From an uncultured Chlamydiae bacterium (GTDB lineage Bacteria > Chlamydiota > Chlamydiia > Chlamydiales > Rhabdochlamydiaceae), in the NCBI GenBank assembly GCA_903867585.1, contig CAIPRZ010000056.1:1-16430 (forward strand): a stretch of DNA of 16,430 bases, read 5' to 3'. Below, one piece after another: positions 1 through 7,456 of the stretch. Numbering within the stretch: the first letter of the stretch is position 1; every line of letters begins with the position of its first letter. The translations under genes were made by a program, and so were the position numbers. Below the pieces are notes generated by a model. That model searched no databases. It had not been told where the DNA came from and saw only the letters and a program-made list of their open reading frames with translations.

Positions 1-867
1 CTTAATCTCATTGAAAGCTTCTTCGAACAAATTCACAGCTTCCTTATATCTAGGCTCTGATGTTTTAGAGCCTAAAAGAACCATAATAAGATTTCTTTTT
101 CCATTTGTGGCAGCTGTTACAAGATTATACCCAGCATTGGATGTATACCCTGTTTTAATTCCATAGGCTTTAGAATAAAAATAAGGTCCAGGCTTAATAA
201 GTCTATTAGTTTGGATAATAGGAAAACTTTTTTGCTTGTTAGTCTCCTCCCTTACATAACTATTTGTTTTTACAAGAGTAGAAAAAAAAGGAATTTTCAG
301 GGCTTTTTGCGCCATTAAGGAAAGATCGTATGCTGTGGTATAATGATTAGCGTCATGCAAACCATGCGGGTTCGTAAAATAAGTATTTTTGCATCCCAGC
401 TTTTTTACATACTCATTCATTACTTTTAAAAACTCGGGAATATTTTTTGCACAATGATGAGCAATTGCGTTTGCGGCATCATTACCAGATCCCAGCATCA
501 ATCCATAAAGTAAAGTCTTCATGGATATAGATTCATATGGTATTAAATTAATCGAGGTTCCATCTGGTTCAAGAGTATAGGAAGGATAGGCTTGAGGATT
601 TTTTTTCTTATCACTCATAGTGGCTGTCTTTAGAATAGACGGCTCAATAGTGATAATATCATCTAATTTAACTTTATAATAATCTAAGGCTACAAGGGCT
701 GTGGCGATTTTGGTAACGCTAGCTGGAAAACTCTTATTATGAGATTTCTTTTCAAACAAAATCCTTCCTGTTTCACAATTTACAATAACAGCTGATTCAA
801 TATTTGAAGAGACCGAATAAGAACCGAATAGAGGAATAACAAAAAGATTAAGAAAGAAAAACTTCAT
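1..867 (-). CDS. dacF: D-alanyl-D-alanine carboxypeptidase (low-mass PBP), 3' end outside window
   Basis: This is a serine peptidase of the DacA/DacF family that trims the terminal D-Ala of peptidoglycan stem peptides in the periplasm. Translating the reverse strand from the ATG at 867-865 gives 289 open codons to the window edge, so the C-terminus is missing. Residues 2-20 form a hydrophobic export signal. The three penicillin-binding motifs are in order and normally spaced: SxxK as S50-V-T-K53 (nucleophile S50), SGN at 127-129, and KTG at 238-240. Family members are about 400 residues, so roughly 110 or more are cut off. Chlamydiae keep a minimal peptidoglycan used at division, and dacF lies at this position in C. 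trachomatis (CT551). It is divergent from the 145-residue gene at 1246. No strong Shine-Dalgarno is visible upstream of the start. The identification as a D,D-carboxypeptidase is secure; dacF versus dacA naming follows synteny. Confidence 0.93.
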   Translation of the reverse strand, partial: MKFFFLNLFVIPLFGSYSVSSNIESAVIVNCETGRILFEKKSHNKSFPASVTKIATALVALDYYKVKLDDIITIEPSILKTATMSDKKKNPQAYPSYTLEPDGTSINLIPYESISMKTLLYGLMLGSGNDAANAIAHHCAKNIPEFLKVMNEYVKKLGCKNTYFTNPHGLHDANHYTTAYDLSLMAQKALKIPFFSTLVKTNSYVREETNKQKSFPIIQTNRLIKPGPYFYSKAYGIKTGYTSNAGYNLVTAATNGKRNLIMVLLGSKTSEPRYKEAVNLFEEAFNEIK

Positions 868-1121
868 AAATAGTCATCTTAAGATTAAATGGTTTTTGAA
901 ATCTTTATTCATAAAAAGCTTTTCTTATTCTAGCTTTTTCAAGAATGGATAAAAATTTCAGGACACAATACTCTTAATGGAAAATAATTCCCATGAAAGC
1001 TTGTCTTAAAATGATTAAAATACCCGTTTTTTTCATATAAAAATCTAATTTTTTATTTTTTAAAAATAAATTTTTTTTCTCTTTATCGCATTAATATTCA
1101 AAAACAAAAAACATAAATTTT

Positions 1122-1130
1122 TATATAAAG
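1122..1130 (+). promoter_or_regulatory. Weak candidate -10 region for the 145-residue gene
   Basis: TATATA (1122-1127), overlapping TATAAA (1124-1129), is the best -10-like block ahead of the gene at 1246. The nearest -35-like block, TTCAAA, is 19 bases upstream, which is longer than usual. If used, it would give a leader of about 110 nt containing the short ORF and hairpin at 1166-1220. AT-rich surroundings make chance matches likely. Confidence 0.2.
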
Positions 1131-1165
1131 AACCCCTAGCCCCCTTTTCAAAAATAGGAAAAAAA

Positions 1166-1192
1166 ATGAAGATGAGGCTAGGTCGTCGGTGA
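1166..1192 (+). CDS. Possible 8-codon leader ORF (MKMRLGRR)
   Basis: An ATG at 1166 follows an AGGA block (1157-1160) at a usable distance and reads eight codons, MKMRLGRR, before TGA at 1190-1192. Three of the eight residues are arginine, encoded by AGG, CGT and CGG. The stop codon lies inside the 5' arm of the hairpin at 1179-1216, so a translating ribosome would disturb that structure. Whether it is translated cannot be told from the sequence, and an ORF this short can occur by chance. Confidence 0.25.
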   Translation: MKMRLGRR

Positions 1193-1216
1193 GTCATAAG
1201 TGATCTACCGGTCCTA
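1179..1216 (+). promoter_or_regulatory. Leader hairpin upstream of the 145-residue gene
   Basis: An inner stem pairs 1187-1196 with 1201-1210 around the loop TAAG, with one mismatch and two G-U pairs. An outer four-pair helix joins TAGG (1179-1182) to CCTA (1213-1216). It is the only GC-containing structured stretch in an otherwise AT-rich spacer and ends about 20 bases before the Shine-Dalgarno. A 7-base direct repeat ACCATAC (1218-1224, 1228-1234) follows it. There is no T-run after the hairpin, so it is not a simple terminator. Confidence 0.4.
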
Positions 1217-1245
1217 TACCATACATAACCATACAGGGAGTTACT

Positions 1246-1683
1246 ATGTCAGATCCGAAAGTTCTTGAAGAACATTTTCAGAACTTCATAAAAAACCTTC
1301 CTGCTTTCTTACCCGATGGTATAGCGGTAGTCAATATAAAACTTATCGAAGAATTAGGATTATTGAAAATAGAAGATCTAGAAAAAGAAACTCAAGATCC
1401 TTTAAGCAACTATTTTCATGTCTTAGAAACTCCAGATAAAATCACACTATACAATGACACCTTTGGCATCTGGATTATGCCTCAAAATCAAGAAACCTCT
1501 TCTAAAACTTTTATATTCATTGGAGTAATCCAAAATAAGCAACCTCATCTCGAAATGGCTTTTTGTACAGAAGGGGTTTTCAATACCCCTAAGTACATTA
1601 TGAAAATCTTGCAGCACTATCTTAATGAGGTGCAGGATGTTCAAGCTGTAATTGCCTCCATGGATAAAAAAAATAGCAATTAA
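1246..1683 (+). CDS. Hypothetical protein, probable counterpart of CT550
   Basis: This 145-residue protein matches no domain I recognise. It starts at an ATG with a good Shine-Dalgarno (AGGGAG, 1235-1240, 5-base spacing). It has no signal peptide and no membrane segment, so it is probably cytoplasmic. The N-terminal half is acidic and helical in appearance; residues 60-110 look like alternating beta strands (TFGIWIMPQ, TFIFIGVIQ), and the C-terminus is helical and ends in lysines and asparagines. A small acidic alpha/beta protein could resemble a type III secretion chaperone fold, but I see no motif that supports this. Its place between dacF and rsbW matches the hypothetical gene CT550 of C. 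trachomatis. Its TAA overlaps the rsbW stop in the palindrome TTAA, so the two genes converge with no terminator between them. Confidence 0.8.
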   Translation: MSDPKVLEEHFQNFIKNLPAFLPDGIAVVNIKLIEELGLLKIEDLEKETQDPLSNYFHVLETPDKITLYNDTFGIWIMPQNQETSSKTFIFIGVIQNKQPHLEMAFCTEGVFNTPKYIMKILQHYLNEVQDVQAVIASMDKKNSN

Positions 1684-2087
1684 CCAATAATACAGCTTAC
1701 ACAATTCATATGATCATTATAGCTGTGTTTAATATCTGAAAGCACAGCTTTTACAAGTTTTAATCCCTGTCCCCCAATCAGAATAGTATCAAGGGTGGCT
1801 TTAGGATTTTGACTTGGCTCATATTCAATAAGATTAAATTCAGGACCAAAATCCCTAATTTCTACAAGCACCCCTTTTGATTGTGTTTTCAATACAAGAC
1901 ATATTGGCTTAGGATCTTTCTTATAAGCATGCACATAAATATTAACGATCAGCTCTTCAAAAGCGAGCTCGATTTTATTTTGACCAATCTTTGTTTTAAT
2001 AGTCTCTGGAATATAACTTAAGATCCAAGGAATTATCATTTCCATAGAATCAAGACTTGCATTGAAAACTTTTGAATAATAGGTCAA
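1680..2087 (-). CDS. rsbW: RsbW-type anti-sigma factor / serine protein kinase
   Basis: This is a small GHKL-fold ATPase (HATPase_c_2) that, in partner-switching systems, phosphorylates an RsbV-type anti-anti-sigma protein and may hold a sigma factor. The 135 residues carry the N-box (E45 and N49 within FEELIVN, then H53-A-Y), the G1 box (D79-F-G81) and the glycine lid region GGQGLKLV (105-112), all in normal order. The gene starts with TTG at 2087-2085, the first in-frame option after an upstream stop. The only internal ATG alternatives (residues 15 and 17) would remove the first beta strand, so TTG is preferred despite a weak ribosome site. It starts 14 bases after the lipoprotein gene stop, so it is probably cotranscribed. 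Synteny agrees with CT549 (rsbW). No rsbV or rsbU is present in the window, so its partners must be encoded elsewhere. Confidence 0.87.
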   Translation of the reverse strand: MTYYSKVFNASLDSMEMIIPWILSYIPETIKTKIGQNKIELAFEELIVNIYVHAYKKDPKPICLVLKTQSKGVLVEIRDFGPEFNLIEYEPSQNPKATLDTILIGGQGLKLVKAVLSDIKHSYNDHMNCVSCIIG

Positions 2088-2101
2088 ACAGAGTTCTTGG
2101 G

Positions 2102-2686
2102 TTAGTGGATATTAAAATACCAAGCTAACTCATCAGCAATTTTTTTAGAAAGAATTCTGTATATAGAAGGCATCGCTGCATCAGTTGAGCCTTCAATGGT
2201 ATTAAGCTGTCCTAGCGAATAGTTAAAAGATAACGTTCTTTCTCCACTTGGATTTATAAAAGACATGTCAGCTATGTTGTCAGAATCCAAATAATCAAAG
2301 TCGGCGTGGGCCCTAAACTCTTTAGGGCCATAAATGACTTTTTCTTCATAAGTATCGATAAGCTCTATAATGGCCACCAAGGTTTGCCTTGTTTCTGTCC
2401 CAATAATATTGGGTAAAAGCGCTCCATCTGGTTTCCTATCGTAACGGAATCCAATTCTTTCTGCGATTTCTGGATTAAGCCTGACTTGGAGTTGATATCT
2501 AGTGTCTCTTGATGAGCATTTTGTGATGCCTGAAGAAGAAATTTCACTGGTCAACCATTTAGTGAAGGTTCCATCTTTATCACCAGTAATAAATGGAAGA
2601 GAAATAGCTACCTCCTCATTTTTATTAATTATGTGATAATTACAACTGCCAAATAGGAGAATTAAAAGAAATAAACCGCTTTTCAT
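2102..2686 (-). CDS. Putative lipoprotein, LptE-like
   Basis: The 194-residue product has a short hydrophobic signal with a lipobox-like L-F-G-S-C15, so it is probably lipidated and sits in the envelope. The -3 residue is F rather than L/V/I, which is atypical. The mature part shows the pattern of LptE, the lipoprotein plug of the LPS-transport barrel LptD: a beta-rich stretch (YQLQVRLNP, TLVAIIELID), a variable middle, then a C-terminal helix (residues ~165-190, IYRILSKKIADELAWYF). The LptE match is by pattern only and is uncertain. It occupies the CT548 position. The start codon lies in the loop of a 12-bp perfect inverted repeat (2669-2698), 6 bases after the stop of the TPR gene. A GAGG block lies 14 bases upstream, too far for normal initiation in the linear RNA. 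Confidence 0.75.
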   Translation of the reverse strand: MKSGLFLLILLFGSCNYHIINKNEEVAISLPFITGDKDGTFTKWLTSEISSSGITKCSSRDTRYQLQVRLNPEIAERIGFRYDRKPDGALLPNIIGTETRQTLVAIIELIDTYEEKVIYGPKEFRAHADFDYLDSDNIADMSFINPSGERTLSFNYSLGQLNTIEGSTDAAMPSIYRILSKKIADELAWYFNIH

Positions 2687-2698
2687 AGCGGTTTATTT
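2669..2698 (-). promoter_or_regulatory. 12-bp perfect inverted repeat holding the lipoprotein start codon
   Basis: Bases 2669-2680 (AAATAAACCGCT) and 2687-2698 (AGCGGTTTATTT) are exact reverse complements around a 6-base loop. In the reverse-strand transcript the loop reads AUGAAA, so the lipoprotein start codon sits in the loop and codons 3-6 form the 3' arm. The stop codon of the TPR gene (2695-2693) lies in the 5' arm. The hairpin is followed by a U-rich stretch in the transcript. It could be a partial terminator, a translational switch or both. Confidence 0.7.
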
Positions 2699-3622
2699 TG
2701 CCTCAGATAAAGCATTTAGTGCTACTGTTGCTGAATCTGTTTCAGGATAGAGCTCTGAAATTTTTTTGAGATAAAAATTAGATGCCCCATATTTTTTTAC
2801 TTTTTTGTAATAACGGGCCGTTGTTAAAAGATTAGAGGCAAACAGCTCCTTCATCTCAATTAAATTATTTTTAATGCTTTCAAGTTTTGGGTGTGAAGGA
2901 AACTGATCAACAAATTTTTTATAATTCATCTCAGCTAAACTTAAAAGATCGGGATCAAGGAACTCGTCTTGGACCAATCTTAAATGGCAAAGACCAATAT
3001 TTTCAAAAGCCTGAGGAGCTAAGCTACTTTTAGCATATTTTCTTAAAAAAGATTCAGAGGTGGCAATTGCAAGCTTATAATCTTTAAGTTTTATTTCAAG
3101 ACCAGCTCTACCCATAATCGCTTGCTCTGCTAAACGACTTGTAGGCAAGGCGCTTGCTACTTCTTCATAAAGACTAATAGCTTCTTTTTTAGGATCTATC
3201 CAGTGGGGAATACCTGGAAGACCTACTAGATTTTTTATTTCACCATCTTCAAAAGCAGCTGCTAATTTCAGCTTCATTTCCATGACTTCTTCATAATGCT
3301 TCGGCGTAACGGTATAGTTTAAATATTGACCAAGCGCATCATGGGCTCGTGCATAATCATTAATTTCACAAAATGCTTTGGCAACAAGGAACCTAGTCTC
3401 ATCCACAAAAGGGCTGTTTTTATAGTGATTAATGATAACCACCCCATTTTCGATAAGTTTTAGCCACTGGGATTCATCATGCGCTTTAAGCACATCGTTG
3501 TAATGATCCTGCATGGGGAGCCAAGGTTCTTTTTTAAAATCGATAAGCTGCCCATTTTTCCATATGTAGTCACCATGAATAGAACTGAGCGCTAGAAAAA
3601 GAGGTAGTAAATATTTTTTCAT
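2693..3622 (-). CDS. Exported TPR protein, BamD-like
   Basis: The 309-residue protein has a cleavable signal (K2-K3, hydrophobic 4-16, likely cut after S-I-H-G17) and no cysteine near the site, so it is not a lipoprotein. The rest is made of helical TPR-like repeats. The C-terminal 50 residues (about 255-305: LLTTARYYKKVKKYGASNFY, then ELYPETDSATVALNAL) closely resemble the last TPR of BamD/YfiO, the helper of the BAM complex that folds outer-membrane barrels. BamD is normally a lipoprotein of about 245 residues, so this one is longer and lacks the lipid anchor. It starts 32 bases after dnaE and is followed at 6 bases by the LptE-like gene. It matches the CT546/CT547 region; C. trachomatis has two genes here between dnaE and CT548 and this window has one. 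The exact role is inference. Confidence 0.78.
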   Translation of the reverse strand: MKKYLLPLFLALSSIHGDYIWKNGQLIDFKKEPWLPMQDHYNDVLKAHDESQWLKLIENGVVIINHYKNSPFVDETRFLVAKAFCEINDYARAHDALGQYLNYTVTPKHYEEVMEMKLKLAAAFEDGEIKNLVGLPGIPHWIDPKKEAISLYEEVASALPTSRLAEQAIMGRAGLEIKLKDYKLAIATSESFLRKYAKSSLAPQAFENIGLCHLRLVQDEFLDPDLLSLAEMNYKKFVDQFPSHPKLESIKNNLIEMKELFASNLLTTARYYKKVKKYGASNFYLKKISELYPETDSATVALNALSEAK

Positions 3623-3654
3623 AATTAAATAGCTTTTATAAACATTGTAAATTT

Positions 3655-6600
3655 TTAAGGGATTTCAACATATTCAATTTGTTTTAACCCAGGATAATTC
3701 TTTATTTTTTCGGCCCATTCTAAGTTATCCGATACCCCCCAATTACTTTCTATCTGAACCTGCCCTAATTTTTTATCCTTATCAAAAAAATTTATTTCTA
3801 CAGGGCTTTGGCCAGCATGGGCTCGGAAAAGCGTTTTCATATGAAGAATATGCTGCAGGGATAGCGCACTAGATTCGAAAGATATAATCCATTTCTTTTT
3901 CACCGTTTTGTCCTCAAACTTTGCCTTAAATGAGCCTGCCTTTTCTTTCTTGTTGGATCTTACATTGCTTGAGGCTTTTGTAAAAGCCTGGTCTATTAAA
4001 TTGACGTTTTCAGCACTTAACTTGGTAAGATCATATAATGATTTAACTTGGTATTTGACACCCTCTTCTTTTTCAATCCCAATAACCATGACAACAAGCT
4101 GATTTTCTTTTACAAGGGATCCATAGAGTTCATAGGCTTCTGGCCATACAGGAATTTCCATACGAGCGTGTTCATCGCCAACTGTAATAATGGCAAACTT
4201 TTTCTGACTTTTAGAAGAAATTTTAAGATTTACCGATTCAATGATACAAGCAAGCTTAACAGCAGTTGCTTGAGATATTTGTTGTATCTGCTCAATAGAT
4301 GTAGCTTCTAATTTTTCTTTGCTTTCTTTGTAATCATCTAGAGGATGACCTCTAAGATAAAAACCAAGAAGTTCATATTCTTTTTTAAGGATATCGGGCT
4401 TAGATCTTGTCTGTGTAGGTATAACAAGGGACAGCTCATCACTTTTTGGACATTCAATGCTATCAAATAACGACAAGATCCCTTTAGATGAATCTTCTTT
4501 CTTTTTAACAGCCTGAGAAATAAGAGCATCTAAATTAGCATGCAAAACATCCCTTGAATGAGAAAAACTATCAAAAGCTCCAGCGTCAATAAGACACTCT
4601 AAAGTCTTTTTCCCTATTTTTTTAATATCCAATCTAGAAAAAAAATCGTGGAGGCTTGTGAATATTCCATTTTTAGTACGTTCAATGGTGATAATTTGTA
4701 TTACCCCATCACCCACCCCTTTAATCGCATTTAATGCAAAACGGATCCCTTCAAAAGTGGCCTTAAATACACTTGTAGATTGATTGATATCAGGACCAAG
4801 TACGGGTATATTCATCGATTGGCATTCTTGAATCACTTTAGTGACTTTAGAAAGATCATCTTTATCACAGGTCATTAAAGCTGCCATCCACTCTTTAGGA
4901 TAATTGGCTTTAAGGTAGGCTGTTAAGTAGGAAAGATACCCATAGGCTGCAGCATGCGATTTATTAAAACCGTAAGAGGCAAACTTTTCTACTTTGTCAA
5001 ATATCTTCATCGAGGTGTTTTCATCGATGTTATTTTGCAAAGCCCCTTGCCTAAATTTATCCCTCTGGCGGGCCATTTCGTCTTTATCTTTTTTACCCAT
5101 AGCCCGGCGAAGTACATCTCCTTCACCAAGACTATAACCAGCAAGACGGCTAGCTATTTGCATGACCTGTTCTTGATAAACCATAATTCCATAGGTTTCT
5201 TCAAGAATATCTTTCATAAAGGGATGATCAATATCGATCGCTTCTTGGCCATGTTTACGTTGAATAAACGAGGGTATCATTTCCATGGGGCCTGGGCGAT
5301 ACAAGGCACCAACAGCTATTATTTCCTCAAATCGATCAATATGCAATTGCTTAGCAAGATCCTGCATGCCTCCAGATTCGAGCTGGAACACACCCATTGT
5401 CTTGCCTTGATTTAGCAAATCAAACGTCGGTTTATCATCAAGTGGCAAATCAGCCCAATCAATCAATTTATTGGAATTTTCATGAATAAGTCTAACTGCT
5501 TCCTGAATTGAGGTGAGCGTCTTTAAGCCTAAAAAGTCAATTTTTAACATCCCAACAGCTTCTACAGGCTTCATAGAAAATTGAGTGACAAGCATCTCTG
5601 AGTCTTTAGCTACATAAACAGGTATGGTCTCTATCAAAGGGCTTGCAGAAACAATGAGTCCTGCAGCATGTATTCCTGTATTGCGAACAGAACCTTCTAG
5701 CTTTAAGGCTAAATCTATAAGCGTTTTAGTCTCAAGATCGGTGTCGTATTGATTCTTTAGCTCAGTATCAATAGTCAAGGCTTTATCAATGGTAATATTC
5801 AAATCATCAGGAATGAGCTTTGCGATTTGGTTAACTTTAGCAAGAGGAACGCTCAAAACTCGTCCTACATCTTTAATAGCCATTTTGGCTTTCATGGTTC
5901 CAAAGGTAATGATTTGGGCTACTTTATCTTTACCATAGGTATCGATCATGTATTGAATCACTTCCCCTCTACGATCCATACAAATATCCACATCAATATC
6001 AGGATAAGAAATCCGTTCAGGATTAATGAATCTTTCGAAAAAAAGATTGAATCTTAGAGGTTCAATATCTGTTATACCGATTAAGAATAAAATAATGGAA
6101 CCCGCACCAGAACCACGACCTGGTCCAACAGGAATGCCTGATTTCTTAGCCCACTGAATAAAATCGCCAACAATAAGAAGATAGTCGGTCATCCCTTTAC
6201 TAATAATTAACTCAAGCTCGTAGTTTAATCGAGCTTGCACAAGCTCATTAGGATCCGATTCTGGAAAGAGTTCTTTAAGCTTAGAAAGCCTAGCCGGTGT
6301 ATAACGCTTGTCAATACCTTCATAACAAAGCTGTTTTAAATATTCAGCCGCTTCATGGTTCCGTTTTTTTTCAGATACCTTCTCTCCTTTTAATGAGGGC
6401 GGTACAAAAACAGGATAATGTTTTGTTTTGAAATCAATAGTAAGCTGACATTTATCAGCCAATTTTTCTGTATTTTCAATCCATTGTGGATAATCAAAAA
6501 ATAGCTCTTTTATCTCTTGAGGACTTTTAAAATTATATTCATGAGAATAAAGAACCTCCCTTTTAGGGTTATTCATCTTATTCTTAAGATTCCCATTAGA

Positions 6601-7380
6601 ATCTTTTTCCCAAATTTCGCAAGGCTCGCCTGATTGAATATTTTTCAAAATTTCATGAGCCTTCCAATCATCACTTTCTAAATAGTGCGTATCAACTGTG
6701 GCAAGAACTTCAATATTAAAGGTACTTGCAAAGTCGATAACAGCTTTTTCAATCTTTACCGATTTTTCTATGAGATCTCTATAACCTTGGATAAGAAAAG
6801 ATTCTTTATTTAAACCTTCGTTTTCAAGCCTTTCTTCTGACATTTTGAAGCGTTGCACTTCAAAATAAAGATCTTCTTTAAATAAATCCTTGAGCTTTAG
6901 AATTTCAGCTTTTGCCTCTTCTAGTTTTTCATTAGCAATACAATAGCTAAAATAACTAGCTGGATCTCCAGTTATACATATAAGACCTTCAGCATGGGCT
7001 GCTAAAATTTCTTGATCAATACGAGGTGTGTAGTAAAAACCTTCTAAAAATCCAAGGGATGATAATTGACATAAGTTTTTATACCCTATCTCATTTTTTG
7101 CAAAAAGAAGGAGAGAAAATCCTGCAGGAAGATTTTGAATAGAGCGCTTTTTTTCTAATCTAGACCCAAAAGCTACTTTAAATTCACATCCAATAAGGGG
7201 TTTAATATGCGCTTTTGTACAGGCTGTAAAAAACTCAACAGCTCCGAATAAATTACCCTCATCAACAAGACCTAAACTTTTAATGCCAAATTCTTTGGCC
7301 TTACTGACTAGTTTATCGACCGAAAGGGTCGAGTTAAGTATCGAATACTCCGAATGGATATGAAGTGGGACGTATGACAA
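3655..7380 (-). CDS. dnaE: DNA polymerase III subunit alpha
   Basis: This is the catalytic subunit of the replicative polymerase (C-family). At 1241 residues it is slightly longer than E. coli DnaE (1160) and similar to chlamydial DnaE. The N-terminal PHP domain starts with H7-I-H9-S-E-Y. The polymerase aspartates are present: PDIDVD gives D461 and D463, and KIDFLGLK gives D615, equivalent to D401, D403 and D555 of E. coli. The fingers and beta-binding region follow, and an OB-fold occurs near residues 1020-1090. The gene starts with TTG at 7380-7378, eight bases after GGGAG (7393-7389); no ATG is available before the PHP domain. It lies 76 bases downstream of uhpC on the same strand. A hairpin in that gap includes the Shine-Dalgarno in its stem. 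The C-terminus reaches 3655 intact, with no frameshift seen. Confidence 0.98.
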   Translation of the reverse strand: MSYVPLHIHSEYSILNSTLSVDKLVSKAKEFGIKSLGLVDEGNLFGAVEFFTACTKAHIKPLIGCEFKVAFGSRLEKKRSIQNLPAGFSLLLFAKNEIGYKNLCQLSSLGFLEGFYYTPRIDQEILAAHAEGLICITGDPASYFSYCIANEKLEEAKAEILKLKDLFKEDLYFEVQRFKMSEERLENEGLNKESFLIQGYRDLIEKSVKIEKAVIDFASTFNIEVLATVDTHYLESDDWKAHEILKNIQSGEPCEIWEKDSNGNLKNKMNNPKREVLYSHEYNFKSPQEIKELFFDYPQWIENTEKLADKCQLTIDFKTKHYPVFVPPSLKGEKVSEKKRNHEAAEYLKQLCYEGIDKRYTPARLSKLKELFPESDPNELVQARLNYELELIISKGMTDYLLIVGDFIQWAKKSGIPVGPGRGSGAGSIILFLIGITDIEPLRFNLFFERFINPERISYPDIDVDICMDRRGEVIQYMIDTYGKDKVAQIITFGTMKAKMAIKDVGRVLSVPLAKVNQIAKLIPDDLNITIDKALTIDTELKNQYDTDLETKTLIDLALKLEGSVRNTGIHAAGLIVSASPLIETIPVYVAKDSEMLVTQFSMKPVEAVGMLKIDFLGLKTLTSIQEAVRLIHENSNKLIDWADLPLDDKPTFDLLNQGKTMGVFQLESGGMQDLAKQLHIDRFEEIIAVGALYRPGPMEMIPSFIQRKHGQEAIDIDHPFMKDILEETYGIMVYQEQVMQIASRLAGYSLGEGDVLRRAMGKKDKDEMARQRDKFRQGALQNNIDENTSMKIFDKVEKFASYGFNKSHAAAYGYLSYLTAYLKANYPKEWMAALMTCDKDDLSKVTKVIQECQSMNIPVLGPDINQSTSVFKATFEGIRFALNAIKGVGDGVIQIITIERTKNGIFTSLHDFFSRLDIKKIGKKTLECLIDAGAFDSFSHSRDVLHANLDALISQAVKKKEDSSKGILSLFDSIECPKSDELSLVIPTQTRSKPDILKKEYELLGFYLRGHPLDDYKESKEKLEATSIEQIQQISQATAVKLACIIESVNLKISSKSQKKFAIITVGDEHARMEIPVWPEAYELYGSLVKENQLVVMVIGIEKEEGVKYQVKSLYDLTKLSAENVNLIDQAFTKASSNVRSNKKEKAGSFKAKFEDKTVKKKWIISFESSALSLQHILHMKTLFRAHAGQSPVEINFFDKDKKLGQVQIESNWGVSDNLEWAEKIKNYPGLKQIEYVEIP

Positions 7381-7388
7381 AAAGAAGC

Positions 7389-7438
7389 TCCCATTATGGA
7401 AATAGATTTACTTATTTAAATCTTGTACCAAACGGGAA
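7389..7438 (-). promoter_or_regulatory. dnaE: dnaE leader hairpin burying the Shine-Dalgarno
   Basis: In the reverse-strand transcript an inner stem pairs AGATTTA with TAAATCT (7424-7418 with 7411-7405, 6-base loop). An outer stem of about 10 pairs joins 7438-7429 to 7400-7390 with one G-U pair and one bulged base. The 3' side of the outer stem contains GGGA of the dnaE ribosome site (7393-7389), and the following bases are T-rich (CTTCTTTTTG). It reads as a possible terminator for uhpC, a brake on dnaE translation, or both. Confidence 0.5.
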
Positions 7439-7456
7439 TTAAAAAAGGTATGGTTT

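Larger units (their letters stand above)
868..1245. other. Divergent intergenic region between dacF and the 145-residue gene
   Basis: This is 378 bases of very AT-rich DNA with long A and T runs, especially around 1040-1130. It must hold the dacF promoter (reverse) and the promoter of the gene at 1246 (forward). An AT-only inverted repeat (913-920 with 932-939, 11-base loop) is present but has low stability. No tRNA or rRNA is recognisable. The last 90 bases differ in character, with more G and C, a short leader ORF and a hairpin, and are listed separately. Confidence 0.7.

Noticed and set aside
913..939. Inverted repeat AAAAAGCT/AGCTTTTT upstream of dacF
   Set aside because: Mostly A-T pairs with an 11-base loop; expected by chance in this A/T-run-rich spacer and not placed to terminate either gene.
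4954..5415. Long open frame on the forward strand inside dnaE
   Set aside because: It is antisense to the catalytic region of dnaE, has no ribosome site, and its composition mirrors the codons of the real gene.
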